Positions 1-11,905 of a stretch of DNA of 64,000 bases are shown here, piece by piece. The DNA comes from Chlorops oryzae (Eukaryota; Arthropoda; Insecta; Diptera; Chloropidae), in assembly GCA_020466095.1 (NCBI GenBank), contig CM035808.1, positions 22,627,296 to 22,691,295 on the forward strand. Reading direction: 5' to 3'. The position numbers and the translations under genes are program-made. The number at the start of each line of letters is the position of its first letter. Positions within the stretch are counted from its first letter, which is position 1. The notes beneath the pieces are model-generated. The model did no database searches, was not told the origin of the DNA, and saw nothing but the letters and a program-made list of their open reading frames with translations.

Positions 1-145
1 TTCTGGCAGCACTGTATAAAACCAGTTTCTTCTTCTATTTCAAATGTCGCAGAGACAATTTTTACTAGTATGAACACGAATAAGACACCAAAAGAGAATT
101 CACCGTGTCTCTCGCTTGTCTTGTCTCATAGTATGAACGACGACT

Positions 146-742
146 TAATAAATAATACGGTCTGCAGTGCTGCCAGCTCTTAGCAACAGATATGCTTACA
201 TTTTTAAGGGCCACATAAACATTCAGTCTGACTGAATCAGTCAATCAATTGAGTTAGTGAAAAAAAGCTTGTGTGCGGTGCACCGACACATGTGGTTAAA
301 TGTATGGGCAAGTATACACCAACATATACACGGGTGACTGATCAGTCGGACTGAATTTTTATTTGGCGCTGACCTGACACACACTGTGTCGGATGTATAT
401 TGCGTTTGTGTGTAACAGAGGGAACTAGTGTAGATAGACCATAAAAAATATACAATAGAAATGATCAGCGTCACCAGGATATTCGATTTCGCCATTTCCG
501 TCTATCCGTCCGTATTCAGTTTTCTTCTCGAAGGAGTTAAGCTATCTTAACGATATTTGGTATGCGTGATTGCGGAAACATGAGTGAGAACAAGTTAGAG
601 AAAGGACCAGATCGGACCAATTTTACGGGTACCTCCAGTACTATGGCGAGTTACAAAAATCACAGACTGCTCTAAAACCGTCTTTTGTGAGATATTTAGC
701 AAAAGTTTTATATGTGGACATATTTATTTAAAGGCACAAAAT
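146..742. repeat. Long direct repeat, copy 1 (~597 bp)
   Basis: The stretch is nearly identical to 2608-3200 in the same orientation (offset 2462), differing by a few substitutions and one 4-bp indel near the right end. The matching region starts at TAATAAATAATACGG and ends at GGCACAAAAT on both sides, and the flanks are unrelated. Its right half is a reverse-orientation relative of the interspersed family seen at 49.6 and 53.2 kb (shared phrases GATCAGCGTCACCAGG and GGTACCTCCAGTACT). Small open frames inside it are repeat-borne and show no gene features. Confidence 0.85.
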
Positions 743-2607
743 AAAAAGATATAGAAAGAGAGGCGGATTTCGCAATTTTCTACTTCCCTCTTTCTGAGTT
801 TCATGCATATATAAGAGAATATACCACGTGCGATAGTAGAAAATAACCAAAACAAAGAAATGGACAGAAATACAGAAGGCAAATGAAATCGTAAACAACC
901 AATGTCTTTCAGGCGCGGAGTTAAAATTTTTTTTCAAGGGGTCTGCGTAAAAAAGTTCTTATGAAAGTCATATAATACATATTTCTTGAGTTTGATTTCA
1001 ATACCAAATATGAGGTACCTTGTTTATTTATTCAATAAAAGTTAAATTTTTCAAAACATTTCCTATATAAAAACTTTTTAGAGAGCCTTATGTTTATTTC
1101 AGGGGTAACCCCTTCGGCTGCGCTATTGCTGACTTTATGCAGCCTGCGTTGGCGAATTACTTTCGCATGCCTTTGGACACAAATCGAAAACAACTTTTCT
1201 ATGTGTGCGTGTGTGTTAGAAGGATTTTCGTTGTCATGCATGTGAAGGACAATGTGTAAAATATGAATTGTACAGATAATTTTTTGGGCAAATAATTTTT
1301 TTTACACTTTACAAATTTTCAAGATGTTCAATTAAAATTCACAAGAAATATATTTGATTTTATGTTTGAAGTAAAATTGGACATGGGTTTTTATTGTTAT
1401 TTGAGCGTAAAGCCTGTCCAGACTTGAAAATACTTTTCTCCAAAACTTACGAGTAAAATTTTGAATTTTGATCACTGTGAAAGGTAGAAAGTTGTTGTTG
1501 CTAAGTGCGGTTCTACATTAAGAGGCAAAACACGTCTCACTGAAAGAAACTCATAAGAGGGACGGAGATGTAATGTCATCCGTCTCTACTCTATGTGTTT
1601 AATTCTAGTGAGTCGTGTTTTGCCTTTTAATGCAGAACCCTACTTATATGTTGCTTAATGATAATTACGGGAGAGAACGTAGGAGAGAAGTAAAAAGTAA
1701 GAAGGCGCTAAAAATTTCGCCTAGGATAAATTCTCTTTGCTAGTTCGCCGAGGGAATTTATTTATGTATGTTTCCGAATTAATTTATTTATTTATGTTTC
1801 TAAGAATTTGTTTTTATAAAATGTATTTTTTCTGCGGTTCGGCAGAAAAGGGTTAAAAAAAAGGGTTAGCCCTTTACGTTTTTACATGTGAGAATTATGG
1901 ATAATGGTTAAGTTTCATTACAGAAAATATTATTATTTTCTAGGGAATGTAAAGACTGATGGCAAAAACGCGTAAAAATATTGTTTTAACTACGTTTTTT
2001 AACGGCCCTACACGTTAAAAATAAAATTCAGAGCTAACCAATTACTTTTATAACAACTTTCAAAAGAACATATATTTTCAAACAAGCATCTTACAGCCGA
2101 CAAGACCTCCACTTTTCCGTAAATCGCTTGATGGAAGGCACTCTACAAAACCGAACGGCGGCTTCGCTGCTTGCACGGGTAGCAACAGATAAACAACATA
2201 AGCAGAAGACTCGAAAAATGATTTTTTAATTTTCAAGCAGCCAAATGTTCGAAGCACACAACGTCCAAGTACAAACGTAGGCTAAGTGTAAGCGAACGTA
2301 AAGTGTACGTGAACGCACACTCTCCCGTTCTCATATTCCGTTCAATCGAAACGACAAAAAAAATGAACACACAACGTGAGCGACGGCAACTCGCGAAATG
2401 CTAATGAGTGAAAGAGAAAGGAAAGCCAGAACTGGTTTTGGTTGCAAAGCCATTTTTCGCACATTCTCTTTCCTTTCTCATCTTTGTTTTGTTTATGTTC
2501 TGTTGCGAAAAAAGTTCATATTCTTTCGATATGCGTGAAAAACGAATGAGTGAAAAGCGTAGAGCGCGTAACGCGAAATGCCGCCTCTTCTATATCTATA
2601 CTCTTTG
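743..2607. other. Non-coding AT-rich interval
   Basis: I see no splice-supported or conserved coding sequence here. The interval separates the two copies of the long direct repeat and holds one short terminal-inverted-repeat element at 1502-1646. The short open frames present have no recognisable protein features. Confidence 0.5.
1502..1646. repeat. 145-bp inverted-repeat element (MITE-like)
   Basis: Two imperfect ~40-bp arms face each other: the left begins TAAGTGCGGTTCTACATTAA and the right is its reverse complement with about five mismatches, ending at AACCCTACTTA. The centre holds a second small palindrome around GACGGAGATG / CATCCGTCTC. No convincing target-site duplication could be fixed, so the superfamily is unassigned. 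Confidence 0.6.
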
Positions 2608-3200
2608 TAATAAATAATACGGTCTGCAGTGCTGCCAGCTCTTAGCAACAGATATGCTTACATTTTTAAGGGCCACATAAACATTCAGTCTGACTGAATC
2701 AGTCAATCAATTGAGTTAGTGAAAAAGAGCTTGTGTGCGGTGCACCGACACATGTGGTTAAATGTATGGGCAAGTATACACCAACATATACACGGGTGAC
2801 TGATCAGTCGGACTGAATTTTTATTTGGCGCTGACCTGACACACACTGTGTCGGATGTATATTGCGTTTGTGTGTAACAGAGGGAACTAGTGTCGATAGA
2901 CCATAAAAAATATACAATAGAAATGATCAGCGTCACCAGGATATTCGATTTCGCCATTTCCGTCTATCCGTCCGTATTCAGTTTTCTTCTCGAAGGAGTT
3001 AAGCTATCTTAACGATATTTGGTATGCGTGATTGCGGAAACATGAGTGAGAACAAGTTAGAGAAAGGACCAGATCGGACCAATTTTAAGGGTACCTCCAG
3101 TACTATGGCGAGTTACAAAAATCACAGACTGCTCTAAAACCGTCTTTTGTGAGATATTTAGCAAAAATTTTATATGTGGACATATTTAAAGGCACAAAAT
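2608..3200. repeat. Long direct repeat, copy 2 (~593 bp)
   Basis: Second copy of the repeat at 146-742, same orientation. The few differences imply a recent duplication or two recent insertions of the same element. An 84-codon open frame on the minus strand occurs in both copies with one residue changed; it has no recognisable domain. Confidence 0.85.
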
Positions 3201-3540
3201 GTAATTTCGAAAAATTTGAAAAGTGGGCGTGGAAAGAGGGGTTTTTAGAAAATTGCGTCTTACACCCGAAATTCGAATCTGGCTTGCACTAAAGTCGGTA
3301 TATAGACTTGTTATATAGTCGTAGACATTCCCTACGAAGATTGACTTGATTGGTCGATTTTTAAGAGTACCGTCAGTACCAGGGTCTGTCACAAAAATGA
3401 TTGTGTCGGGTATTTTATTGTCAGCTTCACCTGCCTCTTCCTTTTTTTTTTTTTTAAAGAAAAGGCTTAAAATTGTTTTTGTGGTTTGGCATAGCCGGAA
3501 AAAGGACTTAAATTTACCTACGAGTAGGACTACCAAGTTC
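3201..3540 (-). repeat. Interspersed repeat fragment (reverse orientation)
   Basis: This sequence carries the phrases typical of the family at 19.6, 49.6 and 53.2 kb but on the opposite strand: GTACCAGGGTCTGTCACAAA and GTGTCGGGTATTTTATTG. It directly abuts copy 2 of the direct repeat. It looks like a degenerate non-autonomous element, not a gene. Confidence 0.55.
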
Positions 3541-4798
3541 GATGACCATAATGTTGAAAAAATCGTACGATCGAAATGCAGGACAAGTCAATGACGAATA
3601 TGTCATTGCCCACGGAGGCGTTACATTTGAAAAGGATATTTTTCTTTATAGTAAATCCATGCATTGATTTTTCATTAATATTTTTAATGTATGTTGCTCT
3701 TCCATTGAACTTCGCTAAAATTAGTTATTACAGCTTGATTAATTTTTTCTTGAAATAACACCCCAATGTCTAATTTGAAGCAACAGTAATTTTTATTTAT
3801 TTTGATTTATTTACAATGTAAAATACATATAATAGAAGTAATTTTTACAAAAAATACAAACATACAAAAGTATTCGCGGCAAGCGCATATGTATATATCG
3901 TCGATAGATCGAAACTAATTATAATTGGTATAAGTATTGTGTGTATATAGAGAGGTTTTATGTATATTCGTATGAAATTGTATATAAGTATATGTTTTAT
4001 GTGTAATTGTGTGCCCAAGTAAAGACTTATTTTGAATGTAACAGTATTTGTCTCAGATAATTTGGTTATTTCAAAACTTAGAAGAAGAAAAAACACAGGC
4101 AAAAAAAAATAATATAAAAAATTTTTTCTAAATAAAAAAAACAATAAATATATAATTCAAAAAAATGAAATAAAAACATATAAAAAATTATATGACGAGA
4201 ACAACATACGTAGGTATTTTCGTTCGATATCGTTGCGCTTTGGTAAAACCAATTCCAAATGTAACTTCGAGCAATTTTCAATTCATTAAAATCGATAACA
4301 CTTATAAAAACAATTCAATGCACTCTATTAATTATAATTATACATTTATATGTGTATATATATTTACGTTCTCGTACTTATATAGACCCATTAATTAATT
4401 TACATATAAGAGTTTTACATATCTACGAACGGCAGATAAATATACAAACATACACAAACATCGTACATTTACATATAAGAATTATTACTTTTCAAATTCA
4501 ACTTAACTTTTTTGTGTAGTTTCTATTTTTTTTTTTTTTTTACATAATTCAAATTATGTTCATTATTGTATGTTATGTATGTATAACTAAACGTACAAAT
4601 TGTAAAAATATGCTACTTAAATTTAATTTTAAACTTATTGTTTTCTTCTAATTAACATATGGCATTGTTTTTTATTTCAGATAAATGTACACGTAAGTTC
4701 AAGCGTGACGATGAAAATATTCAAATTCAATTTTGATAGGAACAATCAATTCGAAATCATTTTGTACAAATAAATAAAATTTTCTGTTTCTGGATTAT
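3541..4798. other. AT-rich non-coding interval
   Basis: Very AT-rich sequence with many ATGTATATA-type runs and homopolymers. No conserved coding sequence, RNA gene or clear element was found. It could be UTR-like or intronic DNA of a gene beyond the left edge, but nothing in it proves this. Confidence 0.4.
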
Positions 4799-4806
4799 AT
4801 CTACAC

Positions 4807-5708
4807 CAGACCTGTTAAATCCCGATTAAGATTAATAATCATGAATTATTGTTCTTTTTTTAATCCATAATCATTATTAATTTAACTTCTTGAAATTTTT
4901 GATTATTAATGATTGCGATTACCAAATAATCGTGAAATAATCAGATTATTTCAGATTAATGAAAAAAATCAGAATAAAAAATATCAAAAAAATAATCCCG
5001 ATTAATTTTAGATTATTTTTGAATATTTTTGATTTTTTTTGATTATTTTTGATTTTTCCTGATTATTTTTGGGTTTTTTGATTTTTTTTGATTATTTTTG
5101 ATTTGTTCTGATTTTTTTATTCATTTTAATTATTTTTTTCAATTTGTATTTGAATAACATCGTTTTTTCCAAAGTTTCCCTATAGTCCGTGGGACCGGCA
5201 ACGGACAAGTGAATTCACCGGCCACCTGTGGTTAGGACCACCCCTCGTCAAACCACCGGCAATACTTTCGAGAGGCGAATTTTACATTGCGATGTCATAG
5301 GCAAGGACATATGGGCCCCTCGCTGTACTACATTTAATTATATTCAATTACAAATTGAAAATAATTAAAATTAATAAAAAAATCAGAACAAATCAAAATT
5401 AATCAAAAAAAAAATCAAAAAACCCAAAAATAATCAGGAAAAATCAAAAATAATCAAAAAAAATCAAAAATATTCAAAAATAATCTAAAATTAATCGGGA
5501 TTATTTTTTTGATTATTTTTTGATTTTTTCTGATTTTTTTCATTAATCTAAAATAATCATGATTATTTCATGATTATTTGGTAATCGCAATCATTGATTA
5601 ATATAGGTCATACAAAAATAATCATTAAATAATCACTATTTCACTCATAAGAAAAAAATAATCTGATTAATTAATCATTAATTAAATAATCATTATTTAA
5701 CAGGTCTG
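4807..5708. mobile_element. hAT-like foldback element with 8-bp target duplication
   Basis: The 902-bp element begins CAGACCTGTTAAAT and ends with the reverse complement ATTTAACAGGTCTG. It is flanked on both sides by the same 8 bp, ATCTACAC (4799-4806 and 5709-5716). Arms of roughly 350 bp consist almost wholly of GATTATTTTTGATTTTT-type words and can pair with each other. A central ~180-bp segment (about 5160-5340) is GC-richer and not repeated. An 8-bp duplication with CAG...CTG termini is characteristic of hAT transposons. There is no transposase, so it is non-autonomous. Confidence 0.88.
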
Positions 5709-5716
5709 ATCTACAC

Positions 5717-7051
5717 ACATTGTCGTGAGATTCTTTACAACTAATATTGCACATACATGTTATTAGAAACTTTTAATACAGTGGAATAGAAGCTATTCAT
5801 GTTGTTGTTTGGAGAAACGTTCGAGGTATTTAATAGTGTTTAAAATTGAAGACTTTTATATGGAATTTCGGCTCATCTGATGAGGATACACGATTAATAA
5901 GTTGGCATCTTAACTACTCTCGGTTCTCTAAGAGTCTATACCTTTCTCGAAAAAAAAAAATTAAAAATGTTTTAGTTCTAACTATATATAGGTTTGGATT
6001 TGTGATATTCATGAAGTATGCATGAACGATATGTGTACTAAAAAATTTGCTTTTTTCGATTTAATTGAACTTTTAAAAATCTTCTTTAAAGATCTCATTT
6101 CTAGTAAAAGTTCTGTGTTGTTACTGATGATATGTTTTTCACACCTTAATATGTGGTCGAATGTGATTAAGTCCTTTAGCGTGTTTAAGCGTACGTTTGA
6201 ACTAAGTATATAAACAGAAAACTGAGTGTACTGAGTATTTGTAATATAAGATGTGACATCTGGGATTGTTCAGACTTAATATGCAGTCTTTAAAACCTAC
6301 TTAATCTGCTTAAATTAAACGTTAGCCTTTTTGTAATTTGTTTCAAAAATAATTGAACTCTTTTCAATGCATTCGTAATTAAAAGATTAAAATCAATGAA
6401 ACTGCTTTTGGAAGTCAGATTTCGGTATACCGGTAATTATTTATTTTTTATTTGAATTATTTGAAAAAAAAAAAAAAAATCAAAATACCAAACACCGAGA
6501 TCGACGCAATAAATTTAAATAAAATCTTTATATCATATTAATTAATAAAACCAGCATCATTCGAGCTGACGTCATGTTTTCGACTAATTCCCTTTAAACT
6601 GCATGCGTTTAATGTTTTAATTTGTAGTGTTTTAATGAGTTCTTGAGGTCTTAAAATGGAATTTTCTATTTACTTTTATAAATGCAGTGAAATTCTTGTG
6701 ATAACTTTTGACTTAAAAAAAACTTTTGCATAAAATAAACTCTTAAAATACTTGGCAGAACTTAACGCTATAATTGATAAAAAAATTAATTAAAAGAATC
6801 AAAAAAAATATATAATAAATTGAAATCGAACTAAATTTGAGCAAAATAATTTTTCATAATCTCTCTAGTTTTAAAATTGATTTACAACTTAAGGATATGG
6901 CTTTTAATGTACATTTATACTTAAAAAAAAAAAAAAAACAAAGGCCCGATTCGGGTAACCTCAACGACCCGCATTGTTACCTTATTGGCTTTATTACTTT
7001 AACAGCTTGCGAAAAGAGGAAAAACATTTGAGCAAGATGACGAAAGAACGC
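5717..7051. other. Non-coding interval
   Basis: AT-rich DNA with homopolymer runs (for example poly-A around 6464-6478 and 6925-6938). I find no gene, RNA or defined repeat here. Confidence 0.4.
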
Positions 7052-7054
7052 TTA

Positions 7055-7617
7055 CGGGGATGTGACAGAAAACGATATCGTCAAAAATTGACGATTTCGG
7101 GAAATTCATGTACCCTAAAAACCGTTTCCGCAGCATTTCTACGCAATTATTTTATCTGTGGCAATATGGAATAGAAACTGAAGTCGACATAAGCGAGAAA
7201 TTTGCTAATGGCTTTGGAGGTACAAGGAAGCCAGGGCGCTAAGGTGTGTTCAATCTATTTTCAAATATCATGATTCTGTAAGAAGTTATTTGTATTTAAT
7301 TTTTAGCTTATGTATGCATTTCGGAAAACTTTTACTTTAGACAATATCTTATGTGCACTTAAGTTTGATCACATATACTGAATTTTCAATTTAAGTGTGA
7401 GCAAATTGAAAATTTACATATGAATAAAGCGCTTAAGTAGAAAAAATTCGAATATCTCAAAACAGGAAATTCCGACTTAAGTTACTCTTCCATATTGCCA
7501 CAGATATATCGAAACTATACATGTATTCTTATCTTGAAATGAGAAAGGTCAAAGCTGAATCGTAATGATCTTGGGACCAATTGAAATACTTTCCAATCGA
7601 TTTCTGTCACATTCCCG
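7055..7617. mobile_element. TTA-flanked inverted-repeat element (PIF/Harbinger-like)
   Basis: The ends are CGGGGATGTGACAGAAA on the left and TTTCTGTCACATTCCCG on the right, one mismatch apart. The trinucleotide TTA lies immediately outside both ends (7052-7054, 7618-7620). Further inside, TCTGTGGCAATATGGAA and TTCCATATTGCCACAGA are also inverted, so the arms are longer than the tips. A 3-bp TWA duplication is typical of PIF/Harbinger elements. It has no coding capacity. Confidence 0.7.
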
Positions 7618-7620
7618 TTA

Positions 7621-8578
7621 ATTTTGTTTACATTAAAAGTTTTTTTCAAGTCTGACGAGCTATTCCCATACTAAATCTACCAAAAAGATAGGTGTGAGGT
7701 AATATTAAGTTTCCTTTTTTTCGAACAATCGTGCCATTGTTTAAAAAAAAAAGAAAAGAAATAATAAAAAAAAAACTAAAATACTTTAAATATACGAATA
7801 AAAAATAATCTAAAAGTATGATTTTAAATGCAAAATATTTCTACTATACATACAAAACATACAAAATTAAAAGTTACGTTAAATGGCTTAAAATTATCAC
7901 AAAGAGCTTTTTACCTTGTTTTTAAATAAAGTATAAAAAATCAATAAACTGCCATTCCGATTGCATTTTTCACTTAATTAAATAATCTAAGCTACAGATA
8001 AAATAAAATGTTCGTTCTTAGAAAATCAACTATTTTAAAATAACACTGTGTCACATGAAAAATTACACGCCTTAAATAGTCAAAGTCAGACTATACATTT
8101 GATAATTTTCATTGAACCAAGTTCTCGTTTTCTTAAATGTAAATATTGTCAATTTTAATTCCACTGCGCAAGTTTCTAAATAGTTTTCTGATATGATATT
8201 CAGTTCTTCGAAGTAACCAGTGTCAGAACGCATGAACTTTTGCACCCAAAAATCCAGATAACGATTTATACTAATGTAATAAAAAATTAGGCATACAATT
8301 AAAATACATTCTTTTTTTGTTCTTGATTTCAATCGAAATGAACAAAATTAAACTAAATAGACACTGAAATTTCCAAGCAATATAATAATAATAATAATAA
8401 TAATAATATTAATAATGTTAAACACTGAGAACCCTCGATTCTAGCTAGCTTTGTTATCTCTCTTTATATTGCCATTTGAATCACGCTGCGTTAAAAATTG
8501 AATGTGCCTATCGAAGTCGTTTCTTTCAAAAACATATTTTCATCGTTCAAGCCTCGTGTGCTTCGTGTACACTCACCC
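7621..8578. other. Non-coding interval with a TAA microsatellite
   Basis: Holds a (TAA)n microsatellite at about 8383-8409 and otherwise AT-rich single-copy-looking sequence. An 86-codon minus-strand open frame at 8072-8332 shows no recognisable feature and is not called. Confidence 0.45.
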
Positions 8579-8631
8579 TTTTTTTTTTTTGTTGTTGTTG
8601 TTGCATAACATGATTTTTTCTTTGATTTATT
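8579..8631 (-). terminator. Poly(A) signal and A-rich tract downstream of ttv
   Basis: On the minus strand, AATAAA lies at 8631-8626, about 180 bp after the ttv stop. It is followed 23 bases later by (AAC)4 and then twelve A residues (8590-8579). The signal and spacing fit a polyadenylation site. A genomic A-run at this position is also what the tail of a retroposed mRNA would look like. Confidence 0.55.
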
Positions 8632-8807
8632 TACGCCTATATTAAATCTGAATTCTTGCTTTTGATATTTTTCTGTCTGACCAAACATTCGCCGTCAGGC
8701 TTATTGACTTAATGCGTGACGTGACGCGGGAGCATTTGAAGCTTATCGTTTCCGTCATTCTATCAACGTCGACGTCTGTAGCTGCCATAGCTGTCGTAAC
8801 TGTATCG

Positions 8808-11167
8808 CTAGCTGCCGACCAGTTCGATTTGACGATACTTCTTGCGCAAATTCGAGACTGGGTCACGATAGAGTACGGGATCGAGGCGAACGTTTGAGCG
8901 AATAAGCGGCATATAGCCAAAGACTGCGGCAAATGTATTGAGACAGCTCTGTCGCTGAATGAAATGATCGGGATCATTCCATGGCGAACGTCCTGTTGTC
9001 TCATGATCCTTGTAGCCCTTGCGCTTGTGTCACTTTGATCGGTGGTTTGCGTGTCACATGCGATACTAACAGATTCATGAGTATATCTTCACAATTTGAA
9101 GATTGCTGTACAGTCTTTAGTAGTAGCAGCGAAAGCCAATTTGTATACAAATAGTTATAATAGCGATGATAGAATGCTGCACCAGTTAGTACAATCGAAT
9201 AGTAGTTTGTCCATTTAGACGTATAGCCCCAGGCATTTTTTGAATCGTCCCAAAAATGCGCACGTGCCGGATAACCGACAATGCGTTCCGGAAAATCACG
9301 CCATACCGTATAGGCAAAATCCAATTCATCGGTATTGAGAACAGCATCTTCGTCAAGTGAAAGAACTGCATCTGTCTGAATTTCAGCAAAGGGATAAAAT
9401 CGCTGTGATATACTACTCCTTCGGTCATCAGTCGTTACATCAATGGGTGGTGGTATCACGCCACCGCTCTGCAGTGAAATCACATGGAATGGTATGTGAT
9501 ACGTTGGCGGCCAACGTTTCTTCGATGGAATGGGTCGATCAGCAGCCCATAGGACAATTATCCTATCTACGAATTGACTTTTTATTATAGTCTTGACTAG
9601 CTTGTATAGTGCTGAATTCGGTACGAGCATACCGCCAATTTGAACATAAATGACGGCCGTATAGTTATGGCGTGGCTCCACACCCATGGCATCTAATAAA
9701 AATGGCATATATCTAGAACTATCAGCGAATGTAGGAAGCGTAAGCAAAGCGCCTGGCGAAGTATTCCATATGAAACTGTCGCGTATCGGATAATTTGGAA
9801 GTCGTTCCCGTATTATTTCAAACGTTGTATAGACGATCTTTTCAATTGAGCCAAAATATCGTTCCCATAGAACTTGCGTTTGTTGTCGCAACGCCAATAT
9901 ACGTTCCAAGGATACGGATCGAACAATCTCAGGAACTTGTAATAATAGACGCTCGTCAGCCCAAATAACAGCTTGATTCCAGTCTATTTTCGACTCGAAT
10001 GGCAGCACCCATGCATTCGATAACAATACAGGAATACATCCGGCTTGTAGTGCTTCCAAAAAACGAAACGAACCCAAGCGACGACCACGAGGCACCAAGC
10101 AAAATGTTGAATTTTGCAACAAAGTTTCGTAGTCGTAGCGATCGTATTCCCGGTTATCTTCATCACATCTTGCATCTTGCAGGTCACGCCAACTTTTCCC
10201 ATGACGGCATGTAGTAACCATGACAATATCTCGAGTATTGTGCAAGTGAAATAGAGCATTACGAGTTTCCGAGCCAATACCATGAACATAACGCTTACCC
10301 TTAAAGGCCAATAAATATTTTTTATTTGCGGGAAAATTGTTTGCTTGCACAAGACCCGTAGCACCAGCACGCAGCGGAAATTGCTTATGGAAAAGCGGTA
10401 TACTAACATCGAAATCCGGCCTGATCTGTAGTAAGCTCATCGAGGCTTTTGCCAGTATTGCTTCACCAGCATCAAAGCCAAGCGAGTTCTCCGCATACTC
10501 TGGCCATGTTCCAGAATATAAATTAAAAATGATATGATTACGACCATTATTCCAATGCGGTAGTCGAGCCAAACGGGCAGGCACATTGCGAACATAATCC
10601 TCCGATAATGAGTCTCGATCCAAGGTATCCAAGCCAAGTACAAATAGGCATGCACGACTTGGCTCCGTAGTGTAATAACGTGATTCCCGTATTGCCGTCA
10701 GGATCTTTTGATAGTTTGCAGATATAGGCGGAGAGGCGCCAAGAGAGTTTAGCGGTTCAAGAGGATAGACATAAACTAGAAATTCACTATGGCATTTGGT
10801 GTAGTCGAAACAAGTTTCCATCCGACAAGATCGTGAAGACAAAGATGGCGATGATGATGACGACGACGACGACGAGAGATGATGATGATGGCGACGGTGA
10901 AGACACTATCGATTGCGTTTTAAGATATGATTCAATTTGCTTTTTAGACAATGGAGCTAAGTAATCCGTTTCAGGAGATGCGCGGGAATGTGCATAACTA
11001 GGCAATAATCTCTCACCATCCAGGGCACCACCCTTTCCAATTCGGGCAACACTGTGATACGCGACAGCATCCCGTTTATCTTTCAAACGATTGGAGTTAC
11101 CAAAATAGCAAAACGCAAGAAAAGCACAAGAAACGAAGACGAGTATGTAGCGCTTCTTAGCTTGCAT
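8808..11167 (-). CDS. ttv: Exostosin-1 / tout-velu, heparan sulfate copolymerase; intronless, two frame breaks
   Basis: EXT1-family type II Golgi membrane enzyme that polymerises heparan sulfate, adding alternating GlcA and GlcNAc. Reading starts at [19 protein letters not shown] (signal anchor). An exostosin GT47 half follows ([46 protein letters not shown]), then a GT64 half with the DxD site in [14 protein letters not shown], ending RQIELVGS at a TAG (8808-8810). The order, length (~785 aa against ~760 in Drosophila, from memory) and near-identity to tout-velu are clear. No intron interrupts the coding region. Two single-base breaks exist: near 10875, in a serine-repeat tract (TCA/TCG codons), and near 9022, where CAAGCGCAAG should read CAACGCAAG. 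Removing one base at each gives 2358 nt, a whole number of codons. It is either a real gene with sequence errors or a young retrocopy. Confidence 0.9.
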
Positions 11168-11294
11168 TCTGGAATAACTGCATGGGGTTTGTGCTGGGAA
11201 CTACTACTTTCCATTTTCTCGGACGATATCACTTAAAATTTAATAATTTTTTCATGTTTTCACTTTTTCAATATTGCTTCTTCGTAGGGATGGG

Positions 11295-11326
11295 TATCGA
11301 TTAGTCGATTAATCGAAAAAATCGAT
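11295..11326. promoter_or_regulatory. Cluster of ATCGA(T) motifs upstream of ttv
   Basis: About 130 bp upstream of the ttv start codon lie four overlapping ATCGA/TCGATT words within 32 bp (TATCGATTAG, TCGATTAATCGA, AAATCGATG). Such CGAT-rich words resemble the DREF/BEAF-32 core used in fly promoters and also contain homeodomain ATTA cores. This is a guess from motif density; the palindromic structure could equally be the tip of a small repeat element. Confidence 0.25.
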
Positions 11327-11515
11327 GTTTTGTTGTTCCTTTTGTTCTCTTTCATTGCGCCCGCTTACGAACGATGTTGACCATACGTCTAAACGGGCAC
11401 ATTGACATTCAACGTCAAGCAAATTATATAAAGGGCTGCCGTATAACTTTTTTTAAGCATATTTAATACATACAACAATTTAAAAGCTGGTCAGGGCCGT
11501 CCATTAATTACGTAC

Positions 11516-11905
11516 TAGTGTCCGACCGAAGGTGGATTTTTAGTCGAAGCCGAACAATCGGCAGAGTTGAAGACTTCGGCCGAAGCCGAATGCAAAAATT
11601 TTTACAGTAAGGAAACAAAATCAGTCTTTATTCATTTGACAAGCACAAAAAAAACCGCTCAACTATTCTCTAAATTCTTTCGCTTTAGTCGCCCACAAAG
11701 TGAGAATTTACGGCAATAATTCACTAGTGTAAAAGTTCTCAATGAAGCAATTGAAAATCTATCGTGACTTTTTTACTTCCATTAAAATGCAAAATATTCG
11801 ATATTCGGCTAAAATAATCGGCTTTTTCCAGCCGAAGCCGAAGATTAATAAATGGCCGATCATGCCGATTACCGAAGCCGATGCCGAACCTTCGTTTGGA
11901 CACTA
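11516..11905. mobile_element. hAT-like MITE with GAAGCCGA sub-repeats
   Basis: The 390-bp element has termini TAGTGTCCGACCGAAGGT and ACCTTCGTTTGGACACTA. It is flanked by an exact 8-bp duplication, TTACGTAC (11508-11515 and 11906-11913), the hAT hallmark. Both subterminal regions carry repeated GAAGCCGA/TCGGC words, a layout common for hAT transposase-binding sites. There is no intact transposase. Confidence 0.85.

Noticed and set aside
8072..8332. 86-codon minus-strand open frame with a hydrophobic start
   Set aside because: No homologue or motif recognised and no supporting neighbour exons; could not be told from chance.
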